Source: Gordonia sp. PP30
GTDB taxonomy: Bacteria; Actinomycetota; Actinomycetes; Mycobacteriales; Mycobacteriaceae
NCBI RefSeq assembly: GCF_023100845.1
Contig: NZ_CP095864.1
Coordinates: 372,001-436,000, forward strand
Reading direction: 5' to 3'
DNA length: 64,000 bases
The position numbers were made by a program, and so were the translations under genes. The notes beneath the pieces were generated by a model, which saw nothing but the letters and a program-made list of their open reading frames with translations, was not told the origin of the DNA and did no database searches. Of this stretch, positions 26,036 to 34,471 are shown piece after piece (position 1 is the first letter of the stretch; the number at the start of each line of letters is the position of its first letter).

Positions 26036-27709
26036 ATGGACCCATCGGCAACCCTCTCCGACGACGCCGCAGGCACTCCTCCCGATCGTGAAGTGCATCC
26101 CCGATTCCCGAGTGGCGCAACGGCATTCCGGACGTACGAGAGCGGGATCGAGCAGCGGGCCGTCGACGAGATGTTCCGGCCCGACGGCACCGTGCGCCCG
26201 CCGTACCGCGGGATCGCCGCCGCCATCAAGACACTCGACCCGGCGGATCTGAAGATCCGGCTCGACGCGCTCGACCGGGCGTTCATCGACCAGGGCGTCA
26301 CCTTCTCCCTCTCCGGACAGGAGCGCCCGTTCCCGCTCGACCCGGTACCGCGCGTGATCAGCGCCGCCGAGTGGGCGCGGCTGGAAGCCGGTATCGCGCA
26401 ACGGGTCCGGGCGCTGGAGATGTTCCTCGACGACGTCTACGGCGAACAGCGGATCCTCGACGACGAGATCGTGCCGCGCCGCCTCATCTACTCGTGTGAG
26501 CACTTCCACCGGCAGGCCGCGGGCATCCGCCCGCCGAACGGGGTGCGCATCCACGTCGCCGGGATCGACTTGATCCGCGACGAGAACGGCGAGTTCCGGG
26601 TGCTGGAAGACAATGTGCGCTCGCCGTCCGGGGTGTCGTATGTGATCGAGAACCGGCGGACCATGGCCCGAGTCTTCCCCGACCTCTTCGCGAGCCACCG
26701 GGTGCGCGCCGTCCGCGACTATCCGAGCCAACTGCTGAGCGCGCTCCGCGCGTCCGCGCCCGGCAACGTCGGCGACCCGACCGTCGTCGTCCTCACCCCG
26801 GGCGTCGCGAACTCCGCGTACTTCGAGCACTCCTTGCTCGCCCGCCAGATGGGTGTCGAGCTGGTCGAGGGCCGCGACCTGTTCTGCCGCGACAACGTGG
26901 TCTACATGCGCACGACCGACGGCGAGGCGCGGGTCGACGTGATCTACCGCCGCATCGACGACGCCTTCCTGGACCCGATGCAGTTCCGCCCGGACTCCAT
27001 GCTCGGCGTCGCCGGCCTGGTCAACGCCGCCCGGGCGGGCAACGTGGTGATCTCCAGCGCGGTCGGCAACGGCGTCGCCGACGACAAACTCGTCTACACC
27101 TACGTACCGGAGATCATCCGCTACTACCTGGATGAGGAGCCGCTGATCGGCAACGTCGAGACGCTGCGCTGCTGGCTGGCCGACGAGCGGGAAGAGGCCA
27201 TCCGGCGGATCGACGAGCTGGTGGTGAAGCCGGTCGAAGGCAGCGGCGGCTACGGCATCGTCTTCGGCCCGAGCGCCACCAAGGCCGAGCTCCGGACCCT
27301 CAAGGCGCAGATCCGGGAGAATCCGCGCGGCTGGATCGCCCAGCCGCTGATCAATCTCTCCACCAATCCGACCGTCGCGGGCTCGCAGTTGAAACCCCGC
27401 CACGTCGACCTCCGGCCGTTCGCCGTGAACGACGGCGAATCGATCTGGGTACTCCCCGGCGGCCTCACCCGGGTCGCGCTGACCGAGGGCTCGCTGGTGG
27501 TGAACTCGTCGCAGGGCGGCGGGTCCAAGGACACCTGGGTGCTGGCGGCACGCAGTTCCAGCGACCCGGCCGAAGTGGCGGAGTCGCGGGTCGTCGCCGA
27601 CCTGCCGCAGTCGCCGCGGCCGACGATGGCGCCGAGCACGGCGTCGACCACCGATCAGCAACAACAGCAGCAACAGGGCCGGACGACGGCCCCGGCGACG
27701 GGGAGGTGA
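26036..27709 (+). CDS. Circularly permuted ATP-grasp protein (COG2308 family)
   Basis: A 557-residue circularly permuted ATP-grasp enzyme (DUF404/DUF407, Rv2411c-like). Signatures include MFRPDGTVRPPYRGI, the ligand-binding region DLIRDENGEFRVLEDNVRSP, and the nucleotide segment LVVKPVEGSGGYGIVFGP. The C-terminal 15 residues are a Gln-run tail (QQQQQQQ). The family is always linked with an alpha-E protein and a transglutaminase-like protein, as in the next two genes. A role in forming an isopeptide/peptide-type bond has been proposed, but the substrate is unknown. Confidence 0.88.
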   Translation: MDPSATLSDDAAGTPPDREVHPRFPSGATAFRTYESGIEQRAVDEMFRPDGTVRPPYRGIAAAIKTLDPADLKIRLDALDRAFIDQGVTFSLSGQERPFPLDPVPRVISAAEWARLEAGIAQRVRALEMFLDDVYGEQRILDDEIVPRRLIYSCEHFHRQAAGIRPPNGVRIHVAGIDLIRDENGEFRVLEDNVRSPSGVSYVIENRRTMARVFPDLFASHRVRAVRDYPSQLLSALRASAPGNVGDPTVVVLTPGVANSAYFEHSLLARQMGVELVEGRDLFCRDNVVYMRTTDGEARVDVIYRRIDDAFLDPMQFRPDSMLGVAGLVNAARAGNVVISSAVGNGVADDKLVYTYVPEIIRYYLDEEPLIGNVETLRCWLADEREEAIRRIDELVVKPVEGSGGYGIVFGPSATKAELRTLKAQIRENPRGWIAQPLINLSTNPTVAGSQLKPRHVDLRPFAVNDGESIWVLPGGLTRVALTEGSLVVNSSQGGGSKDTWVLAARSSSDPAEVAESRVVADLPQSPRPTMAPSTASTTDQQQQQQQGRTTAPATGR

Positions 27710-27716
27710 CGGTCCG

Positions 27717-28691
27717 ATGATGCTCGCACGCAACGCGGATTCGCTGTTCTGGGTGGGGCGGTACGTGGAGCGCGCAGACGACATGGCGCGCATCCTCGAC
27801 GTGGCCGTCCAGCAGCTCCTCGAGGACCCGACGGGCGACACCGACCACACCGTCCGCCAGGTGATGGCCGTCCTCGGCTTCGCACCGCCGGACACCGGCG
27901 AACCCATGACGGTGTGGACGCTCGCTGAGGCCGTCGCCTACGACCGCGGAGCCGAATGCTCGATCGTCGGCCTGGTGAAGGCCGCCCGCGAGAACGCGCG
28001 CGGGGCGCGCGAGGTGACGTCGAGCGAGATGTGGGAATGCCTCAACGCCACCTACAACGAGGTGCCGTCGGTGATCCGGCGGGCGCGCAAACTCGGCCCG
28101 CACCACTTCTTGTCGTACATCAAGGCGCGGGCCGCCATGTTCGCCGGGCTCACCGATGCGACGCTGAGCCACGACGACGGCTACAGCTATCTGCTGCTTG
28201 GCCGGTCGATCGAGCGCATCGACATGATCGTCCGGATGCTGCACTCGCGGTCCGGAGACCTCGCCGCGTCGCCGTCGTGGATCGGCGTGCTGATCGCCGC
28301 CGGCGCGCAGGACACCTACGTGCGCGCCTATCGCGGGGCCGTCGACGCCGACAGCGTCGTCCGGTTCATGCTGCTCGACCGGCTCTTCCCGCGGTCGGTG
28401 TTCTACACGCTGCTCGTCGCCGAATCGCATCTCGCCGCGCTCGACCACCGGCCCAACCGCGTCGGCCAGCAGTCGCGGGCGCTGACGCTCCTCGGGCGGG
28501 CGCGGAGCCGACTCGAATTCATCGACCCGGATTCGATGGTCGAGGACCTCACCGACCACCTACGCGAGCTGCAGGTCATGTGCCAGGCCGTCACCGACTC
28601 GATCGCCGAGGAGCACTTCCACATCGAGCCGTACGTATCGTGGACCGGTGCGAGTCTGACCGAACTGGCCGATCGAAAGGAAGCCCAGTGA
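27717..28691 (+). CDS. Alpha-E domain protein (COG2307)
   Basis: A 324-residue, almost wholly helical alpha-E superfamily protein (Rv2410c-like). It starts MMLARNADSLFWVGRYVERA, the family hallmark, and includes LLLGRSIERIDMIVRML and VRFMLLDRLFPRSVFY. It is 7 bp downstream of the ATP-grasp gene and overlaps the transglutaminase gene by 4 bp, so it is probably part of a complex with both. No catalytic motif is evident. Confidence 0.87.
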   Translation: MMLARNADSLFWVGRYVERADDMARILDVAVQQLLEDPTGDTDHTVRQVMAVLGFAPPDTGEPMTVWTLAEAVAYDRGAECSIVGLVKAARENARGAREVTSSEMWECLNATYNEVPSVIRRARKLGPHHFLSYIKARAAMFAGLTDATLSHDDGYSYLLLGRSIERIDMIVRMLHSRSGDLAASPSWIGVLIAAGAQDTYVRAYRGAVDADSVVRFMLLDRLFPRSVFYTLLVAESHLAALDHRPNRVGQQSRALTLLGRARSRLEFIDPDSMVEDLTDHLRELQVMCQAVTDSIAEEHFHIEPYVSWTGASLTELADRKEAQ

Positions 28692-29539
28692 GCGCCCGGT
28701 TGCGAGTGGTCCACACGACCGGATTCACCTACGCGGGCCCGGCGACGTCGTCGTTCAACGAGGCCCGCATCACGCCACGCTCGGACAGCCGGCAGACGGT
28801 GATTCTGGATCACGTCGACACCTCGCCGTCGGCGCGGCTGTACCGCTACACCGACTACTGGGGGTCGTTGGTGACGGCGTTCGATCTGCACGCCCCGCAC
28901 GACAGCCTGGAGGTGACCGGCACCGCCGTGGTGGAAGTGGACGACGAAGCGCGTTCCGCCGACGCCGCCGCGGCCACGTGGGAACTCCTCGCCAGCGACG
29001 ACGTACTCGACGAGCACGACGAATGGCTCGGTGCCAGCGACTACGCGCCGATCCGGCCCAAGCTGTCGGAGTTCGCGCGCGAGGCCGCCGCCGGACTTTC
29101 GCCGGTGCTGGCCGCGGAGGCGGTGGTGGCCGGTGTTCACGGCGCCATGCAGTACGAGCCCGGCACGACGGAGGTGCATTCGACGGCCCGCGACGCCTGG
29201 CGGCAGCGGCGCGGCGTCTGCCAGGACTACGCGCACATCACCCTGTCGATGCTGCGGAGCCTGGGGATTCCCGCGCGGTACGTGTCGGGCTACCTGCATC
29301 CCAAGGCGTCGGCGGCGATCGGTGAGACCGTCGAGGGCGAGTCGCACGCCTGGGTCGAGGTGTGGACCGGCGGATGGTGGGGCATCGACCCGACCAACAA
29401 CACCGCGATCACCGACCGGCACGTGACCGTCGGAATCGGTCGTGACTACGCCGACGTTACGCCGATCAAGGGGATCTACGCCGGTGGCGGCGGCGAGTCG
29501 GACCTGGAAGTGAGCGTCCGGATCACCCGGCTCGCGTGA
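28688..29539 (+). CDS. Transglutaminase-like cysteine protease-fold protein (COG1305)
   Basis: A 283-residue protein with the N-terminal bacterial transglutaminase-associated domain (VVHTTGFTYAGPATSSFNEA) and a transglutaminase-like core. The catalytic triad is Cys in GVCQDYAHI, His in ESHAWVEVW and Asp in WGIDPTNN. The GTG at 28688 overlaps the stop of the alpha-E gene. Together the three genes reproduce the Rv2411c-Rv2409c type operon. The enzyme probably cleaves or forms an amide bond in whatever the ATP-grasp partner makes. Confidence 0.88.
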   Translation: MSARLRVVHTTGFTYAGPATSSFNEARITPRSDSRQTVILDHVDTSPSARLYRYTDYWGSLVTAFDLHAPHDSLEVTGTAVVEVDDEARSADAAAATWELLASDDVLDEHDEWLGASDYAPIRPKLSEFAREAAAGLSPVLAAEAVVAGVHGAMQYEPGTTEVHSTARDAWRQRRGVCQDYAHITLSMLRSLGIPARYVSGYLHPKASAAIGETVEGESHAWVEVWTGGWWGIDPTNNTAITDRHVTVGIGRDYADVTPIKGIYAGGGGESDLEVSVRITRLA

Positions 29540-29785
29540 GGTCGGTCCCGGTGGCGGAGAGTCGTGGGCGGAGTGTCGTGGGCCGAGTGTCGTGGAACCG
29601 GATCGACGCTCCCGCGGCCGGCTCGCGCGCAGCCGCTCGCGGAATGGACGGCGAGCCACTGTGAATGTGGAGCAATTCCCATTTCGATCGTCTCCCGATA
29701 TCCTGCCGTTCGCTGCGCGTCTGGACGCGAAACGTCGGCCCTAACCACACGGTCCCGGAAAGGGGATGAGCAGAAGTGCTGCCAG

Positions 29786-29905
29786 TCACAACACGATGCT
29801 CAGTGTCCGACGCTCGGTGATCACCACTCCGATGGCCGCGGCGATCGCGAGAACGATCGACATGCCGCCAAGCACCCAGGTAAGATCCGCCCAGTCTGGT
29901 ACCAC
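29786..29905 (-). CDS. Micro-membrane protein, 39 residues
   Basis: A short gene not caught by length-based ORF calling. GTG at 29905-29903 follows AAGGA by 5 bases; the stop is at 29788-29786. The peptide has an N-terminal VVPDWADLTWVLGG, a hydrophobic helix MSIVLAIAAAIGVVIT and a basic end ERRTLSIVL. An ATG at 29863 would give 25 residues. It follows a second small gene by 43 bp on the same strand, behind the shared promoter copy C. It is either a single-span membrane protein or a subunit of a small complex. Function unknown. Confidence 0.55.
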   Translation of the reverse strand: MVPDWADLTWVLGGMSIVLAIAAAIGVVITERRTLSIVL

Positions 29906-29948
29906 TTCTTCCTTTCTGTGGTCACGCAACACCAATGGAGACGCCGCG

Positions 29949-30053
29949 TTACTTGCGGAATACGCGGACTGTCACGTAAATGATCGAAGCCAGGATGCCC
30001 AGAAACACGATCAAGCCGATGACATCCGCCGTCGTCGGTATCAAGGGGTTCAT
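29949..30053 (-). CDS. Micro-membrane protein, 34 residues
   Basis: ATG at 30053-30051 is preceded 5 bases upstream by GAGGAG, a near-perfect ribosome-binding site; the stop is at 29951-29949. The peptide has one transmembrane helix (DVIGLIVFLGILASIIYVTV) and a positively charged end VRVFRK, predicting an outside N-terminus. The first codons lie 65 bp downstream of the conserved promoter block at 30119. With the 39-residue gene it forms a two-gene operon convergent with the transglutaminase gene. No family is recognised. Confidence 0.6.
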   Translation of the reverse strand: MNPLIPTTADVIGLIVFLGILASIIYVTVRVFRK

Positions 30054-30118
30054 GTGGTCTCCTCACGCCATCGTTCGCTGACGACGGCTCGCCTCGGTGC
30101 GCCCGGATCGGTGCCCGG

Positions 30119-30206
30119 AGCAACGGTAGGGCAGCGCGGCGAGCGATGATGCGGCTAGCTGGCATAGCCGCAGGTCAGAGGCCATCGGTGGCTTTCTGGT
30201 CCAGAA
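30119..30206 (-). promoter_or_regulatory. Shared promoter region, copy C (upstream of the micro-protein pair)
   Basis: On the minus strand: the perfect inverted repeat TTCTGGTCCAGAA (30194-30206), a CTCTGACCTGC block (30170-30180), an inverted repeat with arms GCGGCTA (30151-30157) and TAGCCGC (30165-30171), and CTACCGTTGCT (30119-30129). Order and spacing equal copies A and B (51 and 75 bp between blocks, against 52 and 75). The central palindrome sequence differs between copies while its position is kept, suggesting different or promiscuous regulators at a fixed site. Confidence 0.6.
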
Positions 30207-30341
30207 TTCCGTGAGCGAGAAGTCTCTGACCTGACTTAGGCCAATTTTCGGCCGCGTGATCGTTGTGGTGCTGTGACCAGGGCGTTGGTGTTGGCGATGG
30301 TCTGGATGTGCGCACTAAGGGCGGGGCCGTAGGCTTCGGGA

Positions 30342-30747
30342 ATGGCGTACGTGCGGACGGTGAAGACGGCCTCAGGCGCGCGTGCGGTGCAGATCGTTCA
30401 CGGTTCTCGGAAGGGTTCGCGGTCGATTGAGCACATTGGGTCAGCGCACACCGATGACGAGTACGAGGCGCTCAAAGTGGTTGCTGCGCAGAGACTTTCT
30501 CATGGGCAGGCGCAACTCGATCTCGGCCTGAGTACGCCGGACCCGGAAGCGCCGTTGCCGATTGAGTCCTCGCGGATGGCCTACCTGTGGGAGGCCCTCG
30601 ACGGGGTGTACACCGAGCTGGGATTCGCCGCATCCACCGGCGATGACCTGGTGTTCCGCGATCTGGTGCTGGCGCGGATCATCGAGCCGACGAGCAAGCT
30701 CGACTCCCTGCGAGTCCTCGAGGAAGCCGGTGCGTCGCAGGTGAGCC
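30342..30747 (+). pseudogene. IS1634-family transposase, N-terminal fragment cut by an IS256 element
   Basis: The first about 135 residues (MAYVRTVKTASGARAVQIVH, then SRSIEHIGSAHTDDEYEALK) are typical for the N-terminus of IS1634-type (IS4 superfamily) transposases. The frame runs directly into the left inverted repeat of the IS256 element at 30748, after EEAGASQVS. The DDE catalytic part is absent, and beyond the IS256 element the sequence is not the rest of this gene, so it was lost in a rearrangement. Confidence 0.75.
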
Positions 30748-32199
30748 TGTCAAGTTTTCTGTGTATGTCGTTCGGGTGTTCGGGTTAGAGGTGATGGTTG
30801 ATTCGTTCGGGGTAGATCAGGGAGAGTTGTTCCAATGCTCGTTTCCAGTTCGTGGTGACTTGGCCTTCGACGAGTCGGCCGGGGGCTCGGCGTTGATCGG
30901 CGGGTAGTCCTTTCTCCTTCTCGCGTTCACGGGCGCGTTTGTCCTCGATGTTGCCGATCGCCATCCACAGCAGCTTCACGGCGGCGGCGTCGTTCGGGAA
31001 GTGCCCGCGGTTCTTGATGACCTTGCGCAACTGGTAGTTCAACGATTCGATGCTGTTGGTCGTGTAGATCACCCGGCGCAGCTCCGGCGGGAACGCCAGG
31101 AACGGGGTGAACCGTTCCCAGGCGTCGCGGAAACTGCGCACCGTCGACTGGTAGCGGCGCCCGAGTTCGGAGGCGTCGAACTCCTCCAGGGCCTGGAGAG
31201 CAGCGTCGGCGCTGGAGGCCTGGTAGACCGGTTTGAGGGCGGCGGCGACGGCTTTGCGGTCACCGTAGGACACGAACCGCATCGACGCCCGGATCAGGTG
31301 GACCACGCACGTCTGCACGGTAGCCTGCGGCCAGGTCGCCTCGACCGCGTCGGCGAACCCGGTCAGCCCGTCACAGCACACGATCAGCACGTCCTGCACG
31401 CCGCGATTACGGAGTTCAGCGCACACCGACGCCCAGAATTTGGCGCCCTCGGTCTGCGCGATCCAGATCCCCAGGACGTGCTTGATACCGTCCACGTCGA
31501 CACCGACGGCCAGGTGCGCGGACTTGTTGATCACGTGCCCGCCGTCACGGACCTTGACCACGATCGCGTCGAGGTACATCACCGGGTACAGCGGTTCGAG
31601 GTCACGTTGCTGCCACTTGATCACCTCGTCGGCGACCTCTTCGGTGATTTTCGAGATCGTCTCGTGCGACAGGTCCGTGCCGATCGTGGAGGCCAGATGG
31701 TGCTGGATATCGCGGATCGTCATCCCGCCGGCGTAGAGCGAGACGATCATCGCGTCCAGACCGTCCAGACGGCGCTGGCCCTTGCGGACCAGCATCGGGA
31801 TGAACGAGCCGTCGCGGTCACGCGGGATACGTAACTCCACGTCCCCGACCTCGGTGGCGACAGTCTTGGTGCCGTAACCGTTACGGGAGTTGGGAAACGA
31901 CGACGCCTCCGGGTCGCCGGCCTCGTACCCGAGGTGATCGCTCAACTCGGCGTTCAAACCACGCTCCAGGGCCGCCTTCATCAGCGACCCGAGCAGACCG
32001 CCCTCGCCGGTCAACGGCTCGCCGCCATCGATCTTGGCAAGGACACCATCGAGCGCACCCGAGGCGATGAGCGCATCGGTGGCCTCGTTCTGGCGGCGAC
32101 GCCGCTCTTCTCGTGACTGATCCACAGTCACATCATCGATGGTCACAGTGAGAGTTCCTTTCAGGACTCACCCTCCCGACTTACACAGACCATCTGACA
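30748..32199 (-). mobile_element. IS256-family insertion sequence
   Basis: About 1452 bp. The ends are related inverted repeats of about 31 bp: TGTCAAGTTTTCTGTGTATG on the left (30748) and TGTCAGATGGTCTGTGTAAG as complement on the right (to 32199). There is no direct repeat around it: the left flank is an IS1634 gene and the right flank an IS21-type fragment. This implies recombination after insertion. It contains one intact transposase gene. A shorter decayed relative of the transposase occurs at 7716-7900. Confidence 0.82.
30785..32146 (-). CDS. IS256-family transposase
   Basis: A 453-residue Mutator-type transposase of full length. The N-terminal region has the conserved LMKAALERGLNAELSDHLGY, and the catalytic core has the first Asp in YLDAIVVKVRDGG and the second in CCDGLTGFADAVEATWP followed by the conserved CxxH pattern TCVVHLIRAS; the Glu follows in the C-terminal third near TTNSIESLNYQLRK. 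Everything required for activity appears present. It overlaps no other gene. Confidence 0.92.
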   Translation of the reverse strand: MTIDDVTVDQSREERRRRQNEATDALIASGALDGVLAKIDGGEPLTGEGGLLGSLMKAALERGLNAELSDHLGYEAGDPEASSFPNSRNGYGTKTVATEVGDVELRIPRDRDGSFIPMLVRKGQRRLDGLDAMIVSLYAGGMTIRDIQHHLASTIGTDLSHETISKITEEVADEVIKWQQRDLEPLYPVMYLDAIVVKVRDGGHVINKSAHLAVGVDVDGIKHVLGIWIAQTEGAKFWASVCAELRNRGVQDVLIVCCDGLTGFADAVEATWPQATVQTCVVHLIRASMRFVSYGDRKAVAAALKPVYQASSADAALQALEEFDASELGRRYQSTVRSFRDAWERFTPFLAFPPELRRVIYTTNSIESLNYQLRKVIKNRGHFPNDAAAVKLLWMAIGNIEDKRAREREKEKGLPADQRRAPGRLVEGQVTTNWKRALEQLSLIYPERINHHL

Positions 32200-32203
32200 C
32201 GCC

Positions 32204-32346
32204 CGCCGCGTGGTCGCTGTCCACCAGCGGCGGTGGGCCCGGCGCATGGTCGTCACCGACCCCGAACACGTGAGGATCGCCGGCACCCTGCGCACTACGT
32301 TTCAACAACCCGTGACCCGACCCGAGGCCGAGACGATGATGCGTGA
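32204..32346 (+). pseudogene. Remnant of an IS21-type IstA transposase C-terminus
   Basis: The frame reads RRVVAVHQRRWARRMVVTDP and EHVRIAGTLRTTF without a stop until the IS3 end. It resembles the C-terminal domain of IstA transposases, where VARHxRxWAxxxxxTDPxHV is typical. Upstream it is cut by the IS256 element and downstream by the IS3 left end, so only about 47 residues remain. The match is recalled from the family pattern and is moderately certain. Confidence 0.5.
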
Positions 32347-32381
32347 TCGGGACTGCTGCACGTTTAGGTGACAGGTTGTAG

Positions 32382-33269
32382 TCACGCTGCGAGAGCGACG
32401 CTGTTGGTCATGATGGTCTCGAATTCGATGGGCGTCAAACGGCCGAGGCGGGCTTGCCGGCGGCGGCGGTGGTAGGTCCGCTCGATCCAGGTGACGATCG
32501 CGGTGCGCAGCTGTTCTCGGGTGGTCCAGGAGCGGCGGTCGAGGACGTTCTTCTGCAGCAGCGCGAAGAAGCTTTCCATAGCGGCGTTGTCTCCGCTGGA
32601 GCCGACTCTTCCCATGCTTCCGACCATGCGATGACGGGTCAAAGCGCGCCGGAATTTGCGGCTTCGGAATTGAGACCCCCTGTCCGAATGCACCACACAG
32701 CCGGCGACATCGCCGCGCATCGCGACGGCGTTCTCGAGCGCTCGGACGGCCAATCGGGACCTCATCCGAGAGTCGATCGAGTACCCGACGATCCGGCCAC
32801 TGAACGCGTCCTTGATCGCGCAGAGGTACAGCTTGCCCTCCGCGGTCGGGTGCTCGGTGATGTCGGTCAGCCACAGCTGGTTCGGTGCGTCCGCGGCGAA
32901 CACGTGCCGTGTCCGGCCGTGCTCGTCGACGACGGCGCAGAGGTCGTCGTGCACGGGCGGGCCGGGCTTGCGAGCCTTGCTGCGCTTGGGTTTGCCGAAC
33001 GCGCTGAACCAGCCGTTCGTCGAGGCGATACGCCACGCAGTCCGGTCCGCCATCGCCTCGCCGTTGCCGCGGGCCTCGTCGGCCAGGAGCCGGTGCCCGA
33101 ACTCAGGGTCGTCCCGGTGGGCGTCGAACAGAGCGTTCGCGCGATAGGCCTGCACCACCTCGCTCGGGGTGATGGGGTTGGCCAGCCACCGGTAGTAGGG
33201 CTGGCGGGAGAGCTTCAATACCCGACACGTCACCGTCACAGGAACCCCTGCGGCGGCGAGCTCGGTCAC
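32382..33269 (-). CDS. IS3-family transposase OrfB (integrase catalytic domain)
   Basis: A 295-residue reading of the rve catalytic domain. The N-terminal HTH_21-like VVQAYRANALFDAHRDDPEF is followed by DDE residues: Asp in LWLTDITEHPTAEGKLYLCA, Asp in CVVHSDRGSQFRS and Glu in GDNAAMESFFALLQK. The frame extends upstream of the GTG at 33269 into the region where orfA has its AAAAG shift site, so the active product is probably an OrfAB fusion. Intact. Confidence 0.92.
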   Translation of the reverse strand: MTELAAAGVPVTVTCRVLKLSRQPYYRWLANPITPSEVVQAYRANALFDAHRDDPEFGHRLLADEARGNGEAMADRTAWRIASTNGWFSAFGKPKRSKARKPGPPVHDDLCAVVDEHGRTRHVFAADAPNQLWLTDITEHPTAEGKLYLCAIKDAFSGRIVGYSIDSRMRSRLAVRALENAVAMRGDVAGCVVHSDRGSQFRSRKFRRALTRHRMVGSMGRVGSSGDNAAMESFFALLQKNVLDRRSWTTREQLRTAIVTWIERTYHRRRRQARLGRLTPIEFETIMTNSVALAA

Positions 33270-33583
33270 GAGCGGGTAGAGCCTTTTCCCGGCAGATTCG
33301 CCTGCGACAGATACGCCGCCGCACGGCGCAGCACCTCGTTCTCCTGCTCGAGGAGCCGGTTCCGTCGGCGCAGCTCACGGATCTCCGCGGACTCGGTCCG
33401 AGACTGACCCGGCCTGGCGCCCTCATCGATCTCGGCTCGACGCAACCACTTCTGCAACGTCATCGGATGGACCCCGAAGTCTTTCGCGATCTGCTCGATC
33501 GTCACTCCAGGTTCACGGTTCTGAGCGACGCGAACCACGTCGTCACGAAACTCGGACGGGTAGGGCTTGGGCACGATGGCCAT
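33266..33583 (-). CDS. IS3-family transposase OrfA (HTH and leucine-zipper)
   Basis: A 105-residue DNA-binding subunit: the helix-turn-helix VTIEQIAKDFGVHPMTLQKW is followed by a coiled-coil segment LRRRNRLLEQENEVLRRAAAYL. Near its end the sequence GGGAAAAGG (about 33284-33292, minus strand) is the A-AAA-G slippery heptamer type used for -1 frameshifting in this family. Shifting there joins NLPGK to RLYPLVTELAAAG of OrfB. Its stop overlaps the OrfB GTG. Confidence 0.9.
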   Translation of the reverse strand: MAIVPKPYPSEFRDDVVRVAQNREPGVTIEQIAKDFGVHPMTLQKWLRRAEIDEGARPGQSRTESAEIRELRRRNRLLEQENEVLRRAAAYLSQANLPGKGSTRS

Positions 33584-33626
33584 CCTTCCAGGCCCACCCT
33601 CCCAGGCAAGCCAGATCAGATGTCAC

Positions 33627-34457
33627 CTATCCGTGCAGCAGTCCCGAGACCTTACCCTGATACTCGCCTGGGATGCACGGTGTTGCTTCAGCCGACATGA
33701 TCGTCTTCTGTTTATACATGTCCGGACCAGTAAATGAATGCGTGCGAACACTTTCACTCACTTCATTCCATTGGTCGGGCCTAAACTTCAGCACCCGCTT
33801 CTTCAGATAGCTGATTCTGTAGTTCGCAGACTCGATCGGAAGGTCTCCCTTGCATTGAACCTTCGCTTTAACATCCATCCATGCGGGATTCCCTCTCGAT
33901 TGGTGGACATTCTGCACATTGCCAGTGCATTCAATCGTTCGAGTAACATTGTTGCGGCGAATCTGGAGACGAAGAACTCCTGGGTCCGATGGGAGACGAA
34001 CGAACGACAGTCCTCCAGGCGAGGTCGGAGGAGCCTCGATCGGCTGCTGATCGGGGTCCACCCCGACCTCTTGATCCTTCCGGTCGGTAGGACCGTTCAG
34101 AGATGGGCCGGTGGCGCCCGGTTCGCGAGGCGGAACCGTCGCCTGCTTCGAAGGCTCCGGCTCCTGCGATGGAGAAGTTGTACTAGGCGGTAGAGGGGCG
34201 CTCTTCGGGACTCCGCACCGGTACGGCACGGGCGGCGGCGGTGCCTGCGAAGGGCTCTTCCCCGGGTTGGTCTGGGCCCAGGTGTTCTTCCACGCGGTGT
34301 TGTAAGCCGTGGTCTCGCGTTTGCAGCGTTCGGCTGGTGTCTCGGCGCTGGACGCTGGTGGCGTCAGTACGACAACGAGCATGATCATGACCGCGGTGGT
34401 GGCCATCACGCTGACGGTGGTCCAGAAGAGGCTTCGCAGTCCGGTGTTCTCCCTCAT
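33627..34457 (-). CDS. Secreted/anchored protein of unknown function, C-terminus supplied by IS3
   Basis: A 276-residue protein with an N-terminal membrane/signal segment (FWTTVSVMATTAVMIMLVVV). It is followed by a region with paired cysteines (ERCKRET, PYRCGVP), a long Pro/Ser/Thr-rich linker (residues 80-160), and a beta-rich domain (LRLQIRRNNVTRTIECTGN, MDVKAKVQCKGDLPIESAN). The last residues VSGLLHG and the TAG stop are encoded by the right inverted repeat of the IS3 element, so the native C-terminus after EATPCIPGEYQGK was lost. It lies 14 bp after the MspA gene, in the same operon. The 3' half is notably less GC-rich than its neighbours. Confidence 0.68.
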   Translation of the reverse strand: MRENTGLRSLFWTTVSVMATTAVMIMLVVVLTPPASSAETPAERCKRETTAYNTAWKNTWAQTNPGKSPSQAPPPPVPYRCGVPKSAPLPPSTTSPSQEPEPSKQATVPPREPGATGPSLNGPTDRKDQEVGVDPDQQPIEAPPTSPGGLSFVRLPSDPGVLRLQIRRNNVTRTIECTGNVQNVHQSRGNPAWMDVKAKVQCKGDLPIESANYRISYLKKRVLKFRPDQWNEVSESVRTHSFTGPDMYKQKTIMSAEATPCIPGEYQGKVSGLLHG

Positions 34458-34471
34458 CTCGGGAACCCCGT

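Larger units (their letters stand above)
32347..33647 (-). mobile_element. IS3-family insertion sequence
   Basis: A 1301-bp element. The 27-bp terminal inverted repeats begin TCGGGACTGCTGCACG at both ends (32347-32373 and complement of 33621-33647) and differ at three positions. It carries orfA and orfB with a -1 frameshift arrangement. No 3- to 4-bp target repeat is seen (left flank GTGA, right flank GACC), which suggests that one flank was replaced by recombination. Its right end forms the last codons of the neighbouring secreted-protein gene. Confidence 0.9.
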
